Assembly (NCBI GenBank): GCA_025964055.1
Contig: JAOPZP010000370.1
Location: forward strand, 1-17,996
Direction of reading: 5' to 3'
Length of the DNA stretch: 17,996 bases
Source: Conexibacter sp.
Lineage (GTDB): Bacteria; Actinomycetota; Thermoleophilia; Solirubrobacterales; Solirubrobacteraceae
Shown here: piece by piece, positions 1-7,182 of the stretch
How the letters are laid out: every line of letters starts with the position of its first letter
How positions within the stretch are numbered: the stretch's first letter is position 1
Notes under the pieces: generated by a model
Seen by the model: the letters and a program-made list of their open reading frames with translations, nothing else
Told to the model about the DNA's origin: nothing
Database searches by the model: none
Made by a program: the position numbers and the translations under genes

Positions 1-617
1 GCGACGCAGCACCAGTCGGCTCCCCATCGCCCACCACGCTACGCCGGGCTCACCGTCGGGTCACACACCTTCAAGGTCCGCGCCGAGGACGCGGCGGGCA
101 ACGTCGACGCCACGCCGGCCTCGACGACATGGACGATCGCCACCGGCGGGGCGGCCGCGACCGTCCTGGCTGGCAACGCGACCGTCGAGTTCCACCCCGA
201 GCCGATCATGACGGCACAGGCCGAGGCGTGGCCGGTAACGGCGATCACCGCGGACACCGCCGGGACGATCTTGGTTTACCTCGACGGGTCGTCGACGGCG
301 AACGACCTCCAGGTCGCGCTGTATGCCGACGGCGCCGGGAAGCCCGGGACGCGTCTTGCGGTCGGGGCGACGAGCGGCGCGACCCCCGGCGCCTGGACCA
401 CGATCGGGCTCAGCGGCGCGGTAGCGGTGACCAGCGGGACGACATACTGGCTCGGGGTCATGAGCGGCGATCCCAACCTGGTCGTGCGTGACCGCACCGG
501 GGGGGCCTGTACGGCGCACGCGTCCTACAACGCCCTTGGTACGTCCCCGGCACGTGGGGGACAGACAACTACACCGGCAACGAGTGCCCGCCGTCGCTGA
601 TCCTCAAGACGAGCTGA
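1..617 (+). pseudogene. 3' part of an exported Ig-like/beta-sandwich surface protein, frameshifted
   Basis: The gene enters from the left edge. In the frame from position 40 it reads YAGLTVGSHTFKVRAEDAAG followed by a TPASTTWTI ending. This is the common close of a bacterial Ig-like repeat (GL..G.HTF.VRA.D.AGN). A second beta-rich module follows (about 205-480), with a GTTYWLGV strand. Two breaks in frame are visible. Before position 39 the sensible frame is the one starting at 3 (PSPTT then YAGLT), so one base appears inserted near 39. Near 538-541 the frame again stops making sense, while another frame reads YVPGTWGTDNYTGNECPP and ends at TGA 615-617. That TGA overlaps the ATG of the next gene (TGATG), which supports it as the original stop. 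The protein was probably extracellular. Decay and sequencing indels cannot be told apart here. Confidence 0.55.
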
Positions 618-1945
618 TGATGCGTACGACATCGCAACCTTGGGTCGCCGCGGTCGTCTGGGTGGGTGTGATCGAGCGCTGGCGCATCCTGATCGTCGTC
701 GTTGTGGCCGCAGCCTTGGCGGTCGGAGCGCTTGCCGGGACTGCGGTGGCTGCGACGGTCTCGGTTCGCGGCGGCGATCCGGGCCTGGCCACGGAGACCG
801 CGACGGCGACGGTCAGCGGGACGGGCGAGGACGCCGATGACATCACGGCGACGTGGATCGGCGGCACGCTTGACGTCGTTGACGCCACGGCGGCGATGGA
901 GGCCGGTGAGGGGTGTGTCGTCGTCGATGCGCATGCGGCGCGGTGCTCGAAGGTGACGGCGGTCGAGGTCTTTGGTGGTGCCGGGAACGATCGGCTCGTG
1001 ATGGGGGCCGGGATGCCGGTGACCGCCGGGGTTGCGATGGGCGGCGGCGACGGCGACGATGTGCTGCTGGGCGGGCCGGGCAACGACGGGCTCGATGGCG
1101 GACCGGGCGCGGACGTGGTCAGCAGCGGTGGCGGGCGCGACGAGGTGACGGTCGACGTCGGCGCGGCTGGGCTCGAGCGCGACAGCGTGGATCTCGGGCA
1201 TAGCGGTGGCATCATGCGCGTCGTCACGCAGGTCGCGGGCGCAACGCTGGACCTGGCGGCGGGGACGCTGCGCCTCCGCGACGCGACGATTCCGGTGCTC
1301 GGTGCGCGTGACGCGACACTGGGTCCGGCCGTCGGGACGCTGCTCGGCGACGACGGCCACAACCGGCTCAAGGGCGCTGGCGTGGTCGATGGGCGCGGCG
1401 GCGACGACGAGCTGTCCGGCATGGTCGGGCCCGACCGGCTGCAGGGCGGCGCCGGCGACGACCGCATCGACGCGGGGCCCGGCGATCTCGCGCTGGGCGA
1501 CGCCGGCGACGACAGCCTCTCCGCGATGCCGGGCACGCCCCCCGAGCGCGAGGGGCCGCCCGTGTTCGCTTGCGGGCACGGCGACGACGTCGCCGTGCCC
1601 ACTGCCGCGACCTTGGTCCCGCTGGACTGCGAGCAGACGCTGGTGTCGCCGACGGTCTTCGGCCGTCCGCGCCGCGTGCGCGGCGGCGTCGCGGTCCGGG
1701 CCAGCTTCCCGGCCGGCCGCTGCGGCGTGGCGGCGTGGGTGCGGTCGGCCTCCGGGCGGGCGCTGTCGCCGCGTCTCCAGCGGCGGGTCAGCAAGACCGC
1801 GACCAGCGCGACGCTGCGCCTGCCGCTGGCGGCCTCGGTCCGGACCCTGCGCATCGCCGTCTACTTCTCGCGGCCCTGCCCCGCGGGCAAGCGCTGGACG
1901 GTCGGCATCCCGGGGACCGCGCTGCTCGCTCTGCCCCGACGATGA
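617..1945 (+). CDS. Exported glycine/aspartate-rich calcium-binding-repeat (RTX-like) protein
   Basis: This 442-residue protein has a long N-terminal hydrophobic segment (about residues 23-45, ILIVVVVAAALAVGALAG, ending AVAA), so export is likely. RTX-like GGxGxDxL nonapeptides occur in two blocks. Residues 119-170 include GGAGNDRL, GGDGDDVLLGGPGNDGLDGG and GPGAD. Residues 257-300 include GRGGDDEL, GGAGDDRI and DAGDDSL. Such repeats bind calcium in parallel beta-rolls. The C-terminal part (about 340-442) is beta-rich with a few cysteines and I do not recognise it. The first ATG at 617 overlaps the upstream stop (TGATG), suggesting translational coupling; GTG 668 would give a shorter, neater signal peptide. 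A structural or surface role is inferred; no catalytic motif is visible. Unlike its upstream neighbour, the frame is intact throughout. Confidence 0.82.
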   Translation: MMRTTSQPWVAAVVWVGVIERWRILIVVVVAAALAVGALAGTAVAATVSVRGGDPGLATETATATVSGTGEDADDITATWIGGTLDVVDATAAMEAGEGCVVVDAHAARCSKVTAVEVFGGAGNDRLVMGAGMPVTAGVAMGGGDGDDVLLGGPGNDGLDGGPGADVVSSGGGRDEVTVDVGAAGLERDSVDLGHSGGIMRVVTQVAGATLDLAAGTLRLRDATIPVLGARDATLGPAVGTLLGDDGHNRLKGAGVVDGRGGDDELSGMVGPDRLQGGAGDDRIDAGPGDLALGDAGDDSLSAMPGTPPEREGPPVFACGHGDDVAVPTAATLVPLDCEQTLVSPTVFGRPRRVRGGVAVRASFPAGRCGVAAWVRSASGRALSPRLQRRVSKTATSATLRLPLAASVRTLRIAVYFSRPCPAGKRWTVGIPGTALLALPRR

Positions 1946-2005
1946 GCGCGGCGCGGCTAGCTTTCGCGTCGGCGGTCAAGAGTGGTGGTGGCCGTGAGTC
2001 ATCGC

Positions 2006-2022
2006 CGCGATCGGTGATCGCG
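2006..2022 (+). terminator. Hairpin, probable terminator of the RTX-like gene
   Basis: A perfect 7-bp inverted repeat CGCGATC-GGT-GATCGCG lies about 60 bases after the stop at 1945. It is followed by CTATTT, a weak T-rich tail in a very GC-rich context. Its position between the RTX-like gene and the IS fragment fits termination of plus-strand transcription. Confidence 0.4.
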
Positions 2023-2050
2023 CTATTTGCGGGGATCGGCGAGACTCGGC

Positions 2051-2704
2051 GGAGGGTGTCCGGTCTTCTGTGTGTGAGGCCGAGGCGACATGGGGTGTTG
2101 CTGGTTAGTCGGGGAGTCGGTCTCCGAAGTGGATCTTGAGGCCTCTGAGCGCTCCGGTCCAGTTGTAGGGCTTTAGCCACTTGCGTTCGGAGCGTTGGAT
2201 GGCGAGGTAGATGACCTTGGTGGCGGCCTGCTCGTCGGGGAAGTGCCCGCGGGTCTTGATCGTCTTGCGGATCTGGCGGTTGAAGTTCTCCATGCTGTTG
2301 GTGGCGTAGACCGCGCGACGCAGGTCGGCCGGGAGCGCCAGGAACGGGATGATCTGAGGCCAGCGCGCTCGCCAAGAGTCGGCGATCATCGGGTATTTGG
2401 CGCCGCATTTCTCGTCGAAGGCCCCCAGGGCGTCGGTGGCCCGCTCGGCGTTGATGGCGCGGTAGACGGGCTTGAGATCAGCAGCGACGCGTTTGCGGTC
2501 GCCGTAGGTGACGTAGCGCATGCTGTTGCGGATCTGATGGACGATGCAGGTCTGCACCCAGGCCTGGGGGAAGACGGCCTCAATCGCCTCCGGGAATCCG
2601 GCCAGCCCGTCGACGCAGGCGATCAGGACGTCCTCGACGCCGCGGTGGGCCAGGTCGTTGAGGACGGCCAGACAGAACTTCGCGCCCTCGGTCTCCTGCC
2701 ACCA
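2051..2704 (-). mobile_element. Truncated IS256-family element (3' part only)
   Basis: The element contains the 3' part of a mutator-type transposase (2105-2704). Beyond its stop, at about 2051-2075, is a sequence beginning GGAGGGTGTCCGGTCTTCTG. This resembles the GGGTGTC-type terminal inverted repeat of IS256-family elements. No matching inverted copy is seen on the other side, where the transposase frame ends abruptly at 2704 against a response-regulator fragment. The element is therefore one-ended and not mobile on its own. The outer edge near 2051 is approximate because no target duplication can be defined. Confidence 0.6.
2105..2704 (-). pseudogene. IS256-family (mutator type) transposase, C-terminal fragment
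   Basis: Read on the minus strand from 2704, the frame gives WWQETEGAKF, then ACVDGLAGFPEAIEAVFPQ, VQTCIVHQIRNSMRYV and YATNSMENFNRQIRKTIKTRG, ending at TAA 2107-2105. This is the distinctive C-terminal half of IS256-family DDE transposases. It keeps the second catalytic Asp (in the VDGL motif) and the Glu-containing SMENFNRQ region. About 200 residues remain of roughly 400 usual in the family. The first catalytic Asp and the N-terminal DNA-binding part are missing, so the product should be inactive. The GTG at 2557 could start an ORF of 150 codons, but that would be only an internal piece. Confidence 0.85.
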
Positions 2705-2829
2705 AGGCCGACCTCTACCGGGCCGTCTGGGAGTGCAACCTCGAGCCGGTCACCACCCGTACGGTCGACAGTCACGTCTCGCGCCTGCGGGGCAAGCTCG
2801 GCGGCGCACCCTTGGTCGAGAACGTCTGG
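2701..2829 (+). pseudogene. Remnant of an OmpR/PhoB-type winged-helix DNA-binding domain
   Basis: In the frame starting at 2701 the translation runs TKADLYRAVWEC, then RTVDSHVSRLRGKLG and PLVENVW. This is the recognition-helix part of the Trans_reg_C domain of OmpR-family response regulators (usual pattern: RTVDxHVxRLRxKL ... ixTvwGvGY). The receiver domain is absent. The left end coincides with the broken end of the transposase at 2701-2704. The right end loses homology after VW, just before the expected GVGYRL. The fragment has no start of its own and is a displaced gene piece. Confidence 0.7.
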
Positions 2830-2861
2830 CATTCGCCAACACCAAGGAAGATGACCAATGA

Positions 2862-3060
2862 GCGCCCGCCACCAACAGCGTCGACGCGCTCGCGGCCGCG
2901 GGCTCGACCGTCTACGTCGGCGGCACGTTCAGCCACATCAACGGGACCGATCCGCGGGACAGCGCCGCCGCCATCGACGCGACGACGGGCGCCACCACCG
3001 CGTGGAACCCACGTCCTCAGCGGCCTCAACGCCATCGCCGTGGCCGGCTCGATCGTCTAC
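2862..3060 (+). pseudogene. Remnant of an exported beta-propeller repeat protein
   Basis: From 2862 the frame reads SVDALAAAGSTVYVGGTFSH and then a DPRDSAAAIDATTGATTAWNP stretch, ending near 3011. One base later the next frame continues VLSGLNAIAVAGSIVY (3013-3060). The pattern (V.ALA..GSTVYVGG.F....G..R..AAAID..TG..TAWNP) is a repeat of extracellular beta-propeller proteins with delta-60-like blades. Just over one blade survives, with a one-base shift at about 3012 and neither start nor stop. An in-frame TGA at 2859 lies directly upstream. Bases 3061-3144 hold no recognisable gene, only the hairpin listed separately. Confidence 0.6.
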
Positions 3061-3082
3061 CGACACAGCGCATTCTCGCGGG

Positions 3083-3099
3083 GCTCGATGCAATCGAGC
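3083..3099 (-). terminator. Hairpin downstream of the small minus-strand ORF
   Basis: A perfect 7-bp inverted repeat GCTCGAT-GCA-ATCGAGC lies 45 bases beyond the stop of the minus-strand small ORF (3145-3351). There is no T-tract, which is common for terminators of GC-rich actinobacteria. It could also be chance or a protein-binding site. Confidence 0.3.
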
Positions 3100-3144
3100 G
3101 ACGTTGCAGAAGACATCGATGTGGGCAACGCAGCGCGCGCTCGT

Positions 3145-3351
3145 CTAGCTCGCCCCGTCACCCTCTCGACGGGCATCACGCACGTCGAGCCACCCGAGGA
3201 ACGCGAGGACGACGACGAGCGCGAGCGCGGCGGCGAGGTTCAACCAGGTCTGATGGAACGGACTCCAAGCCATCACAGCGACATCTACGCACAGGGCACT
3301 GATCACGTTCTGGTAGATGGGATTGGCACGAACGCGCCGGGCACTGGTCAT
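3145..3351 (-). CDS. Small predicted membrane protein, unknown function
   Basis: This is a 68-residue minus-strand ORF with ATG at 3351 and TAG at 3147-3145. A good Shine-Dalgarno sequence (AAGGA, 8 bases before the ATG) lies at 3364-3360. The protein has a moderately hydrophobic segment (about residues 17-30, VISALCVDVAVMAW) and a strongly hydrophobic one (about 37-55, LNLAAALALVVVLAFLGWL). A charged tail (DVRDARREGD) follows, consistent with a hairpin membrane protein. Third codon positions are mostly G/C. I recognise no family. Its setting among gene remnants makes it uncertain, but the ribosome site and downstream hairpin favour a real gene. Confidence 0.5.
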   Translation of the reverse strand: MTSARRVRANPIYQNVISALCVDVAVMAWSPFHQTWLNLAAALALVVVLAFLGWLDVRDARREGDGAS

Positions 3352-3489
3352 CCTCGAGTTCCTTACGTCGTCCGCTCGTCACCACGGCGCTGTCGCCGAC
3401 CACCGGGATCTCTAACACGGAGCCGCCCCGTGCGCGGCCCCGCGGTCCGGCGCGGTGTGATCTTGGGGGCCCGGATGTGTCCCAGGCAC

Positions 3490-3963
3490 ATGACTCCGAA
3501 AACCGCACTGACGGCCGTCGTGACGATCGGCGCCCTGGCGCTGCCCGCCATCGCCGGCGCGCACGGCAAGCCCACCGACGAGCCGGCCGGGCAGCCGAAG
3601 ACCTCGCACCGCTGCGCGGCGCACAAGGTCGCCTACGTCGCCTCCGGCGTGCTGGCCGCCCCCGCGACGCTGACGCAAGCCATGGGCGCCGACACGCCCG
3701 CCGACACCGCCGACGACCGCTACACCGGCACGCTGTCGGTGACCGTCACGCGCGCCAACCCGCACGCCAAGGACGTTGCCACCCCGGTCACCGTGCAGGC
3801 GAACGACATCCGGCTGCATGACGGCGTGACCGCCACGCCGGCCGCCGGGACCCGGGTGCGGCTGATCGGCAAGATCACCAAGGTGTCCAAGCAGTGCAGC
3901 GACCAGTCCGTCGCGGGCGCCGTGACGATCCGCAAGGCGACCCTGCAGCCGCCCAAGTCCTAG
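3490..3963 (+). CDS. Small exported protein of unknown function
   Basis: This is a 157-residue protein with a clear signal peptide (MTPKTALTAVVTIGALALPAIAGAHG; cleavage likely near residue 22-26). The mature part has two cysteines and a beta-rich core (YTGTLSVTVTRANPHAK; TPVTVQANDIRLHDGV; GTRVRLIGKITKV). It resembles small OB-like or DUF5666-like exported proteins often seen in Thermoleophilia; that likeness is from memory and is not a family assignment. The start is ambiguous. ATG 3490 has an AGG four bases upstream, while in-frame ATG 3475 preceded by GGGGG would add five residues. The open frame continues far upstream through gene remnants, but that extension lacks sensible protein character. 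Confidence 0.75.
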   Translation: MTPKTALTAVVTIGALALPAIAGAHGKPTDEPAGQPKTSHRCAAHKVAYVASGVLAAPATLTQAMGADTPADTADDRYTGTLSVTVTRANPHAKDVATPVTVQANDIRLHDGVTATPAAGTRVRLIGKITKVSKQCSDQSVAGAVTIRKATLQPPKS

Positions 3964-3983
3964 TGGCGGAGGTACGCGCGGCG

Positions 3984-3997
3984 GGCCGCACGCGGCC
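3984..3997 (+). terminator. Weak hairpin after the small exported gene
   Basis: A GC-only inverted repeat GGCCGC-AC-GCGGCC begins 20 bases after the TAG at 3963. The loop is very short and there is no T-tract, so this is a tentative call. Confidence 0.2.
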
Positions 3998-4029
3998 GTC
4001 GCCGTCGGAGATCGCGCGCTGTAGATCGG

Positions 4030-4067
4030 TTGCTCGACCCCTGAGTCAGGCGGTACGGTCTCGACGA
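4030..4067 (+). promoter_or_regulatory. Predicted leaderless promoter of the MDR oxidoreductase
   Basis: TTGCTC (4030-4035), an 18-base spacer and TACGGT (4054-4059) resemble -35 and -10 boxes. The expected transcription start, about 7 bases past the -10, falls at 4066-4067, which is the A of the ATG itself. No Shine-Dalgarno sequence is present in front of the ATG. This matches leaderless transcription, which is common in actinobacteria. Confidence 0.4.
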
Positions 4068-4978
4068 TGAGAGCCGTCATCTTCGACGAGTACGGCGACC
4101 CCGAGGTCCTGCACGTCGCGGACGTCGACGAGCCGCATCCGGCGGCCGGCCAGGTGCGCATCGCGGTCCGCGCGGCTGGTGTGAACCCGATCGACTGGAA
4201 GGTCCGCAGCGGCGCGCTGCGCGAGGTCATGCCGATGGGCCTGCCCGTCACCGACGGCCGCGAGGCGTCCGGCACGGTCGACGAGGTCGGACCGGGCGTG
4301 ACCGCCGTCGCGCCGGGCGACGAGGTCTTCGGCTTCGCCGTGGGCGGCGCCGCAGCCGAGTACGCCGTGCTCGACGACTTTGCGCGCAAGCCGTCGGCGT
4401 CGTCGTTCGAGGAGGCCGCCGGTCTGCCCGTAGGCGTGGAGACCAGCGTGCGCGTCTTCACGCTGCTGGGAGGCCCCGGCGAGGGCCAGACCATCCTCAT
4501 CAACGGCGCGGCCGGCGGGGTCGGCGCCATCGCCGTCCAGCTGGCCGTTGCCCGTGGCGCCCGCGTCATCGGGACGGCGAGCGAGGCGAACCACGAGTTC
4601 CTGCGTTCCCTGGGCGCTGAGCCGACGACCTACGGACCTGGCCTGGAGGAGCGCGTCCGCGCGCTGGCGCCCGACGGCGTCGACCTGGCGTTCGACACCG
4701 CCGGCCACGGCGACGTGCCCGAGCTCATCGCGCTGACCGACGACCCGGCACGCGTGGCGACGATCGCAGACTTCGGCGCGGCCGCGCTGGGCGTCAAGGT
4801 CACGGGCGGCGGCGACGGCCGCGCTGCCGAGGCACTCGACGAGGCTGCCCGACTGGTCGACGCGGGCCATCTGCAGGTCACGATCGCGCAGGCGTTCCCG
4901 TTCGCTGCTGCAGCCCAGGCACACAGAGCCAGCGAGGGCGGCCACGTCCGCGGCAAGCTCGTGCTGGTCCCGGACTAG
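4067..4978 (+). CDS. NADP-dependent zinc-free MDR oxidoreductase (quinone oxidoreductase type)
   Basis: This 303-residue protein is of the usual length for a short zinc-independent medium-chain dehydrogenase/reductase. The N-terminal GroES-like domain (about 1-115) has VRAAGVNPIDWKVRSG and the PGDEVFG turn. The Rossmann domain (about 125-255) carries INGAAGGVGAIAVQLA, the nucleotide-binding signature of quinone oxidoreductase and crotonyl-reductase-like enzymes. The C-terminus returns to the catalytic domain (AHRASEGGHVRGKLVLVP, about 285-301). No structural-zinc cysteines are present. It should reduce quinones or activated alkenes with NADPH in the cytoplasm; the substrate is not predictable. 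Its TAG (4976-4978) shares the palindrome CTAG with the stop of the convergent kinase gene. No link to the sulfur cluster is evident. Confidence 0.9.
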   Translation: MRAVIFDEYGDPEVLHVADVDEPHPAAGQVRIAVRAAGVNPIDWKVRSGALREVMPMGLPVTDGREASGTVDEVGPGVTAVAPGDEVFGFAVGGAAAEYAVLDDFARKPSASSFEEAAGLPVGVETSVRVFTLLGGPGEGQTILINGAAGGVGAIAVQLAVARGARVIGTASEANHEFLRSLGAEPTTYGPGLEERVRALAPDGVDLAFDTAGHGDVPELIALTDDPARVATIADFGAAALGVKVTGGGDGRAAEALDEAARLVDAGHLQVTIAQAFPFAAAAQAHRASEGGHVRGKLVLVPD

Positions 4979-7182
4979 TCACGAGCCCTTCCCCGGGCCG
5001 GCGTCCCGCCGCCGGCCCTCAGGCTGCGCACCGTCTCGACGACTTCGTCGAGCTGGGCCACCTTGTCCAGTGCTCTGGTCGCGCCGTGCTCCATGGCCCG
5101 GGCGAGGATCGCGGGGTCGAGGCTGGCGCTGAGGACGACCACGAGCGCGGCGGGGTTGTGCCGGCGAAGCTCCGGGATCAGATCGATGCCGTCGCCGTCG
5201 GGCAGGCCGAGGTCGAGGACGAGGACGTCGGCGCCGGAGAGCATCGTGCGGGCTTCGGTCAACGAGCCGGCCTGGCCGACGACCTCGAACCCCGGCTCGC
5301 GCTCGAACGCCGCGGCGATGGCCTCGCGGACGATCGCGTGGTCTTCGACGAGCAGCACCCGCACCTGAGGGACCGACGACTTCTCGTGGCCGTCGCCGAG
5401 CGGCACGTGCACCCGCACGGTGGTGCCGGCGCCGGGTTCGCTGTTGATGGACAACTCCCCACCGAGCAGACCAGCACGCTCGTTCATGCCCTTGATGCCG
5501 GTCTGGTTGGGCGCGAGCGGGGACTCGGCGACGCGAAAGCCGTCGCCGTCGTCGACGATCTCGACCGCGACGTGGTCGGCGGTGCCCGAGGCCACCACGC
5601 GCACGTTGCGCGCGCCCGAGTGGCGCCGGGCGTTGGTCAGCGCCTCGCCGACGATCCGCAACAGCTCCGTCCCGCGCTTGCCGAGCGTGCGTGGCGCGAC
5701 GCCGGCACCGATCTCCAGCCCGATCTCGGCGTCACCCGCCGTCGAGGAGTGCAGCGCCACCAGCTCCTTCAGCAGGTCCGGGAACGGCCGGTCCTCCTCC
5801 GAGGCCAGTCGCAGGTCGTAGATCGCCGCGCGCAGCTGCCGACCCGCGTGCTGGAGCGCCGCGAGGAGCTCCGCGGATGTCTCGTCCTCCTCCGACCCCC
5901 GGCTGCCACCCTGGGTCAGCGCGATCGCGTACGTCAGGCTCTGCAGCGCTTCGTCGTGCAGGTCGCGTGCGAGCCGACGGCGCTCCTCGTCGCGGACTTC
6001 GTCGAGCCGGTGCTCGGTCCGGGCGCGCTCGACCGCCGCGGCGAGCACGTTGGCCACCGTTTGCAGGAAGTTCTGTTCATGCTCAGAGAACTCGCGCGGT
6101 TGCCGCGACTGCACCGCGAGCGTGCCGAACGGCTCGGTGCGCCCGGGGATGGGCACCTCGGCCGAGCTGATGGCGCCGGGCTCGGTCACCGCCTCCCCGC
6201 CGTCGGTCGCGGAGCGGGCCAGCAGCCGCCGGTCTCCGTTCGGCAGCAGCTCGGAGACCTCGGCCAGCTCGACGTCGAGCGTGCGCGCCACCACCTCGAC
6301 GGCCTCGTCCATCAGCGTCTGCAGGGCGCCGTCGCGCAAGGCGTGCAACCCGAGCTCGGCGACCGCCGCCTGCTGCAGGGTCTGCGCCTCGATCTCCCGG
6401 CGGCCACGCGCGCGCTCGGTGACGTCGCGATGGATGCCGAGATGGCCGCTGACCTCGCCCTGTGCGTCGCGGAGCTCCACCGCGATGAGCTCGACCTCGG
6501 TCGGCGTGCCGTCCTTGCGATGGGCGGTGAACTCGATGCGCGTGCGACCGGTCTCGGTCAGCTCGCGTTCGAGCTGGAGCCGGGCGGTGTCGCCCTCGTA
6601 GGTCGCGACCTCGCGCGCGTAGCGACCCAGCACCTCGTCGGCCTGGTAGCCGTACAGCCGCTCGGCGCCCCGGTTCCAGGCGGTCAGGCGATACTCGGCG
6701 TCGGTCACCACGACGGCATCGTCGATGCTGTCGAGCAGGCTCGCGTGCGCCGCCAGCCGCTCTTCGACGCGCTTGCGATCGCTGACGTCGCTCATCAGCA
6801 GCACCCCGCCGACGATGTGCCCCTGCTCATCGCGCAGGGCGGAAGAGCTGCAGCGCACGACCATCCGGCTGCCGTCCGGCAGCGTGTTGAAGTACTCCTC
6901 GTCGACGACCTCCTCACCCGTCGTGACGGAGCGCACCAACGGCCACTCCTCCATGGCGTAGGACCGCCCGTCGGGATGGAAGATCTCCCAGTCGGCGGTG
7001 AGCACGGCGGGAATGGAGCGGCCGAGCTGGCGCTCGACCATGTCGCGCGCCGCCGCGTTGGCGTGCACGATCCGGCCCGACGGCGCCTCCACGACGACGA
7101 CCGCGCTCGGCATCTGCCCGACCATGTCCGCCACGCCCAGGTCCCGCACGTCACGCCGAGGTCGCGACTTCACCGCCGGCAC
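4975..7182 (-). CDS. Hybrid sensor histidine kinase, PAS-PAS-GAF-HisKA_3-HATPase-REC
   Basis: From GTG 7182 the protein is 735 residues with no transmembrane segment. Domains in order are PAS (about 16-135), a second PAS with S-box tail (about 145-258, HLGIHRDVTERAR), GAF (about 270-388), HisKA_3 dimerisation (about 393-460; RRRLARDLHDEALQSL, phospho-accepting His409), HATPase_c (about 503-595; EALTNARRHS, DDGDGF, TGIKGMNERAGLLGG) and a C-terminal receiver (607-723). The receiver has acidic residues at 613-614, phospho-acceptor Asp657 (VLDLGLPDGDG), Ser685 and Lys707. HisKA_3 kinases usually act on NarL-type regulators, yet this receiver ends without the LuxR-type HTH. The start is uncertain: GTG 7173, GTG 7134 and ATG 7125 are in-frame alternatives and none has a strong ribosome site. 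It is a cytoplasmic sensor of unknown signal. It lies downstream of the sulfur operon on the same strand, so co-expression is possible. Confidence 0.88.
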   Translation of the reverse strand: MPAVKSRPRRDVRDLGVADMVGQMPSAVVVVEAPSGRIVHANAAARDMVERQLGRSIPAVLTADWEIFHPDGRSYAMEEWPLVRSVTTGEEVVDEEYFNTLPDGSRMVVRCSSSALRDEQGHIVGGVLLMSDVSDRKRVEERLAAHASLLDSIDDAVVVTDAEYRLTAWNRGAERLYGYQADEVLGRYAREVATYEGDTARLQLERELTETGRTRIEFTAHRKDGTPTEVELIAVELRDAQGEVSGHLGIHRDVTERARGRREIEAQTLQQAAVAELGLHALRDGALQTLMDEAVEVVARTLDVELAEVSELLPNGDRRLLARSATDGGEAVTEPGAISSAEVPIPGRTEPFGTLAVQSRQPREFSEHEQNFLQTVANVLAAAVERARTEHRLDEVRDEERRRLARDLHDEALQSLTYAIALTQGGSRGSEEDETSAELLAALQHAGRQLRAAIYDLRLASEEDRPFPDLLKELVALHSSTAGDAEIGLEIGAGVAPRTLGKRGTELLRIVGEALTNARRHSGARNVRVVASGTADHVAVEIVDDGDGFRVAESPLAPNQTGIKGMNERAGLLGGELSINSEPGAGTTVRVHVPLGDGHEKSSVPQVRVLLVEDHAIVREAIAAAFEREPGFEVVGQAGSLTEARTMLSGADVLVLDLGLPDGDGIDLIPELRRHNPAALVVVLSASLDPAILARAMEHGATRALDKVAQLDEVVETVRSLRAGGGTPARGRARD

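Noticed and set aside
499..545. Programmed frameshift at the seven-G run or at 538-541
   Set aside because: No slippery heptamer with a stimulatory structure is evident, and a second break at 39 in the same gene points to decay or sequencing indels.
488..616. Upstream extension of the RTX-like protein to 488
   Set aside because: Those codons lie in the body of the previous gene and give Arg/Pro-rich sequence in front of a proper signal peptide. ATG 617 forms the TGATG overlap.
2051..2704. Complete, active IS256 element
   Set aside because: The N-terminal half of the transposase, the first catalytic Asp and the second terminal inverted repeat are missing.
2812..3474. N-terminal extension of the small exported protein back into the remnants
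   Set aside because: The frame is open by chance. It crosses the winged-helix and propeller fragments, and the signal peptide begins only at 3475/3490.
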